From contig JAMPFB010000001.1 of the NCBI GenBank assembly GCA_023664735.1, positions 414,952 to 478,951 of the forward strand: a stretch of 64,000 nucleotides of DNA, in the 5' to 3' direction. How positions within the stretch are numbered: position 1 is the first letter of the stretch; every line of letters starts with the position of its first letter. Below, in pieces: positions 63,857-64,000 of this stretch. Both the position numbers and the translations under genes were made by a program. Under the pieces are notes generated by a model, which was not told where the DNA came from, made no database searches, and saw only the letters and a list, made by a program, of their open reading frames with translations. The stretch comes from Robinsoniella sp. (GTDB taxonomy: Bacteria; Bacillota; Clostridia; Lachnospirales; Lachnospiraceae).

Positions 63857-63949
63857 TTTTTCATGTTTAGGACTAAGATAGGGAGAAGCTTATTGTATAG
63901 AATGGGATATGGCATAATTTTCACATAAGCTTTCACTAAAACAGCATTT

Positions 63950-64000
63950 GGAGAAGTACCCAAGAGGCTGAAGGGGCTCCCCTGGAAAGGGAGTAGGTCG
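63950..64000 (+). tRNA. tRNA-Ser (GGA anticodon), cut by the window edge
   Basis: GGAGAAG starts the acceptor arm, then a D arm (CAAGAGGCTGAAGGGG) and anticodon stem-loop CTCCCCTGGAAAGGGAG with anticodon GGA. The variable arm begins with TAGGTCG and the sequence ends there. Confidence 0.9.

Noticed and set aside
63760..63963. Minus-strand frame of 67 residues over the tRNA-Ser gene
   Set aside because: It is antisense to a clear tRNA and is a common false gene call at such sites.

Overview
The window looks like chromosomal DNA of a low-to-mid GC, Gram-positive anaerobe of the Clostridia, most likely a Lachnospiraceae-type gut butyrate producer. The evidence is a complete acetyl-CoA-to-butyrate gene set that ends in ptb-buk, strong GGAGG ribosome sites, sigma-A type promoters, secA/prfB/hpf and t6A genes of firmicute type, and BspA-like, DUF6273 and DUF975 genes typical of that family. 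No taxonomic search was possible, so the assignment is an inference.

Layout: 1-7.3 kb holds a phosphorelay of two large hybrid histidine kinases, a free HPt protein and a REC/HD-GYP c-di-GMP phosphodiesterase. At 7.4-12.6 kb are trxB, a secreted SH3-NlpC/P60 wall hydrolase under a promoter with a WalR-like box, a DnaA-box cluster, hpf and an M23 peptidase. At 13.2-19.2 kb lies thl-crt-hbd-bcd-etfBA. At 19.3-23.2 kb is a decaying accessory patch: a PBECR-like nuclease fragment, a truncated XRE repressor, a frameshifted UPF0175/PIN toxin-antitoxin pair, an Rpn nuclease fragment fused to a DUF6273 fragment, and an SGNH hydrolase. At 23.3-25.3 kb ptb-buk completes the butyrate pathway. At 26.2-29.5 kb an AAA ATPase and subtilisin pair resembles the IetAS anti-phage system. 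At 29.7-33.5 kb are secA and prfB, the latter with programmed frameshifting. At 33.8-43.7 kb a giant secreted LRR-lipase-LRR protein is followed by four related polytopic membrane proteins built from a repeated module. At 43.8-48.6 kb are minus-strand DUF975, SprA-like, DUF4190, lipoprotein and tex genes. At 48.9-57.0 kb are an asymmetric heterodimeric ABC exporter and a MacAB-like tripartite exporter. At 57.8-63.6 kb is a YcxB-like protein followed by tsaE-tsaB-rimI, a zinc-ribbon gene, rnz, a membrane-anchored protein, tsaD and ispD, then two tRNA-Ser genes, the last cut by the window edge.

The most unusual DNA is a family of non-coding composite repeats at 8.3-9.0, 12.6-13.0, 52.5-53.1 and 57.0-57.6 kb. 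Each carries a hairpin of about 230 bp (H1), and three keep all or part of a second hairpin of about 148 bp (H2). The best-preserved copy is bounded by an 18-bp inverted repeat, GTAACAGTTCAGCCTTTT. The arms differ between copies but stay complementary within each copy, so structure rather than sequence is being kept. A minimal hairpin behind ispD shares the same ends.
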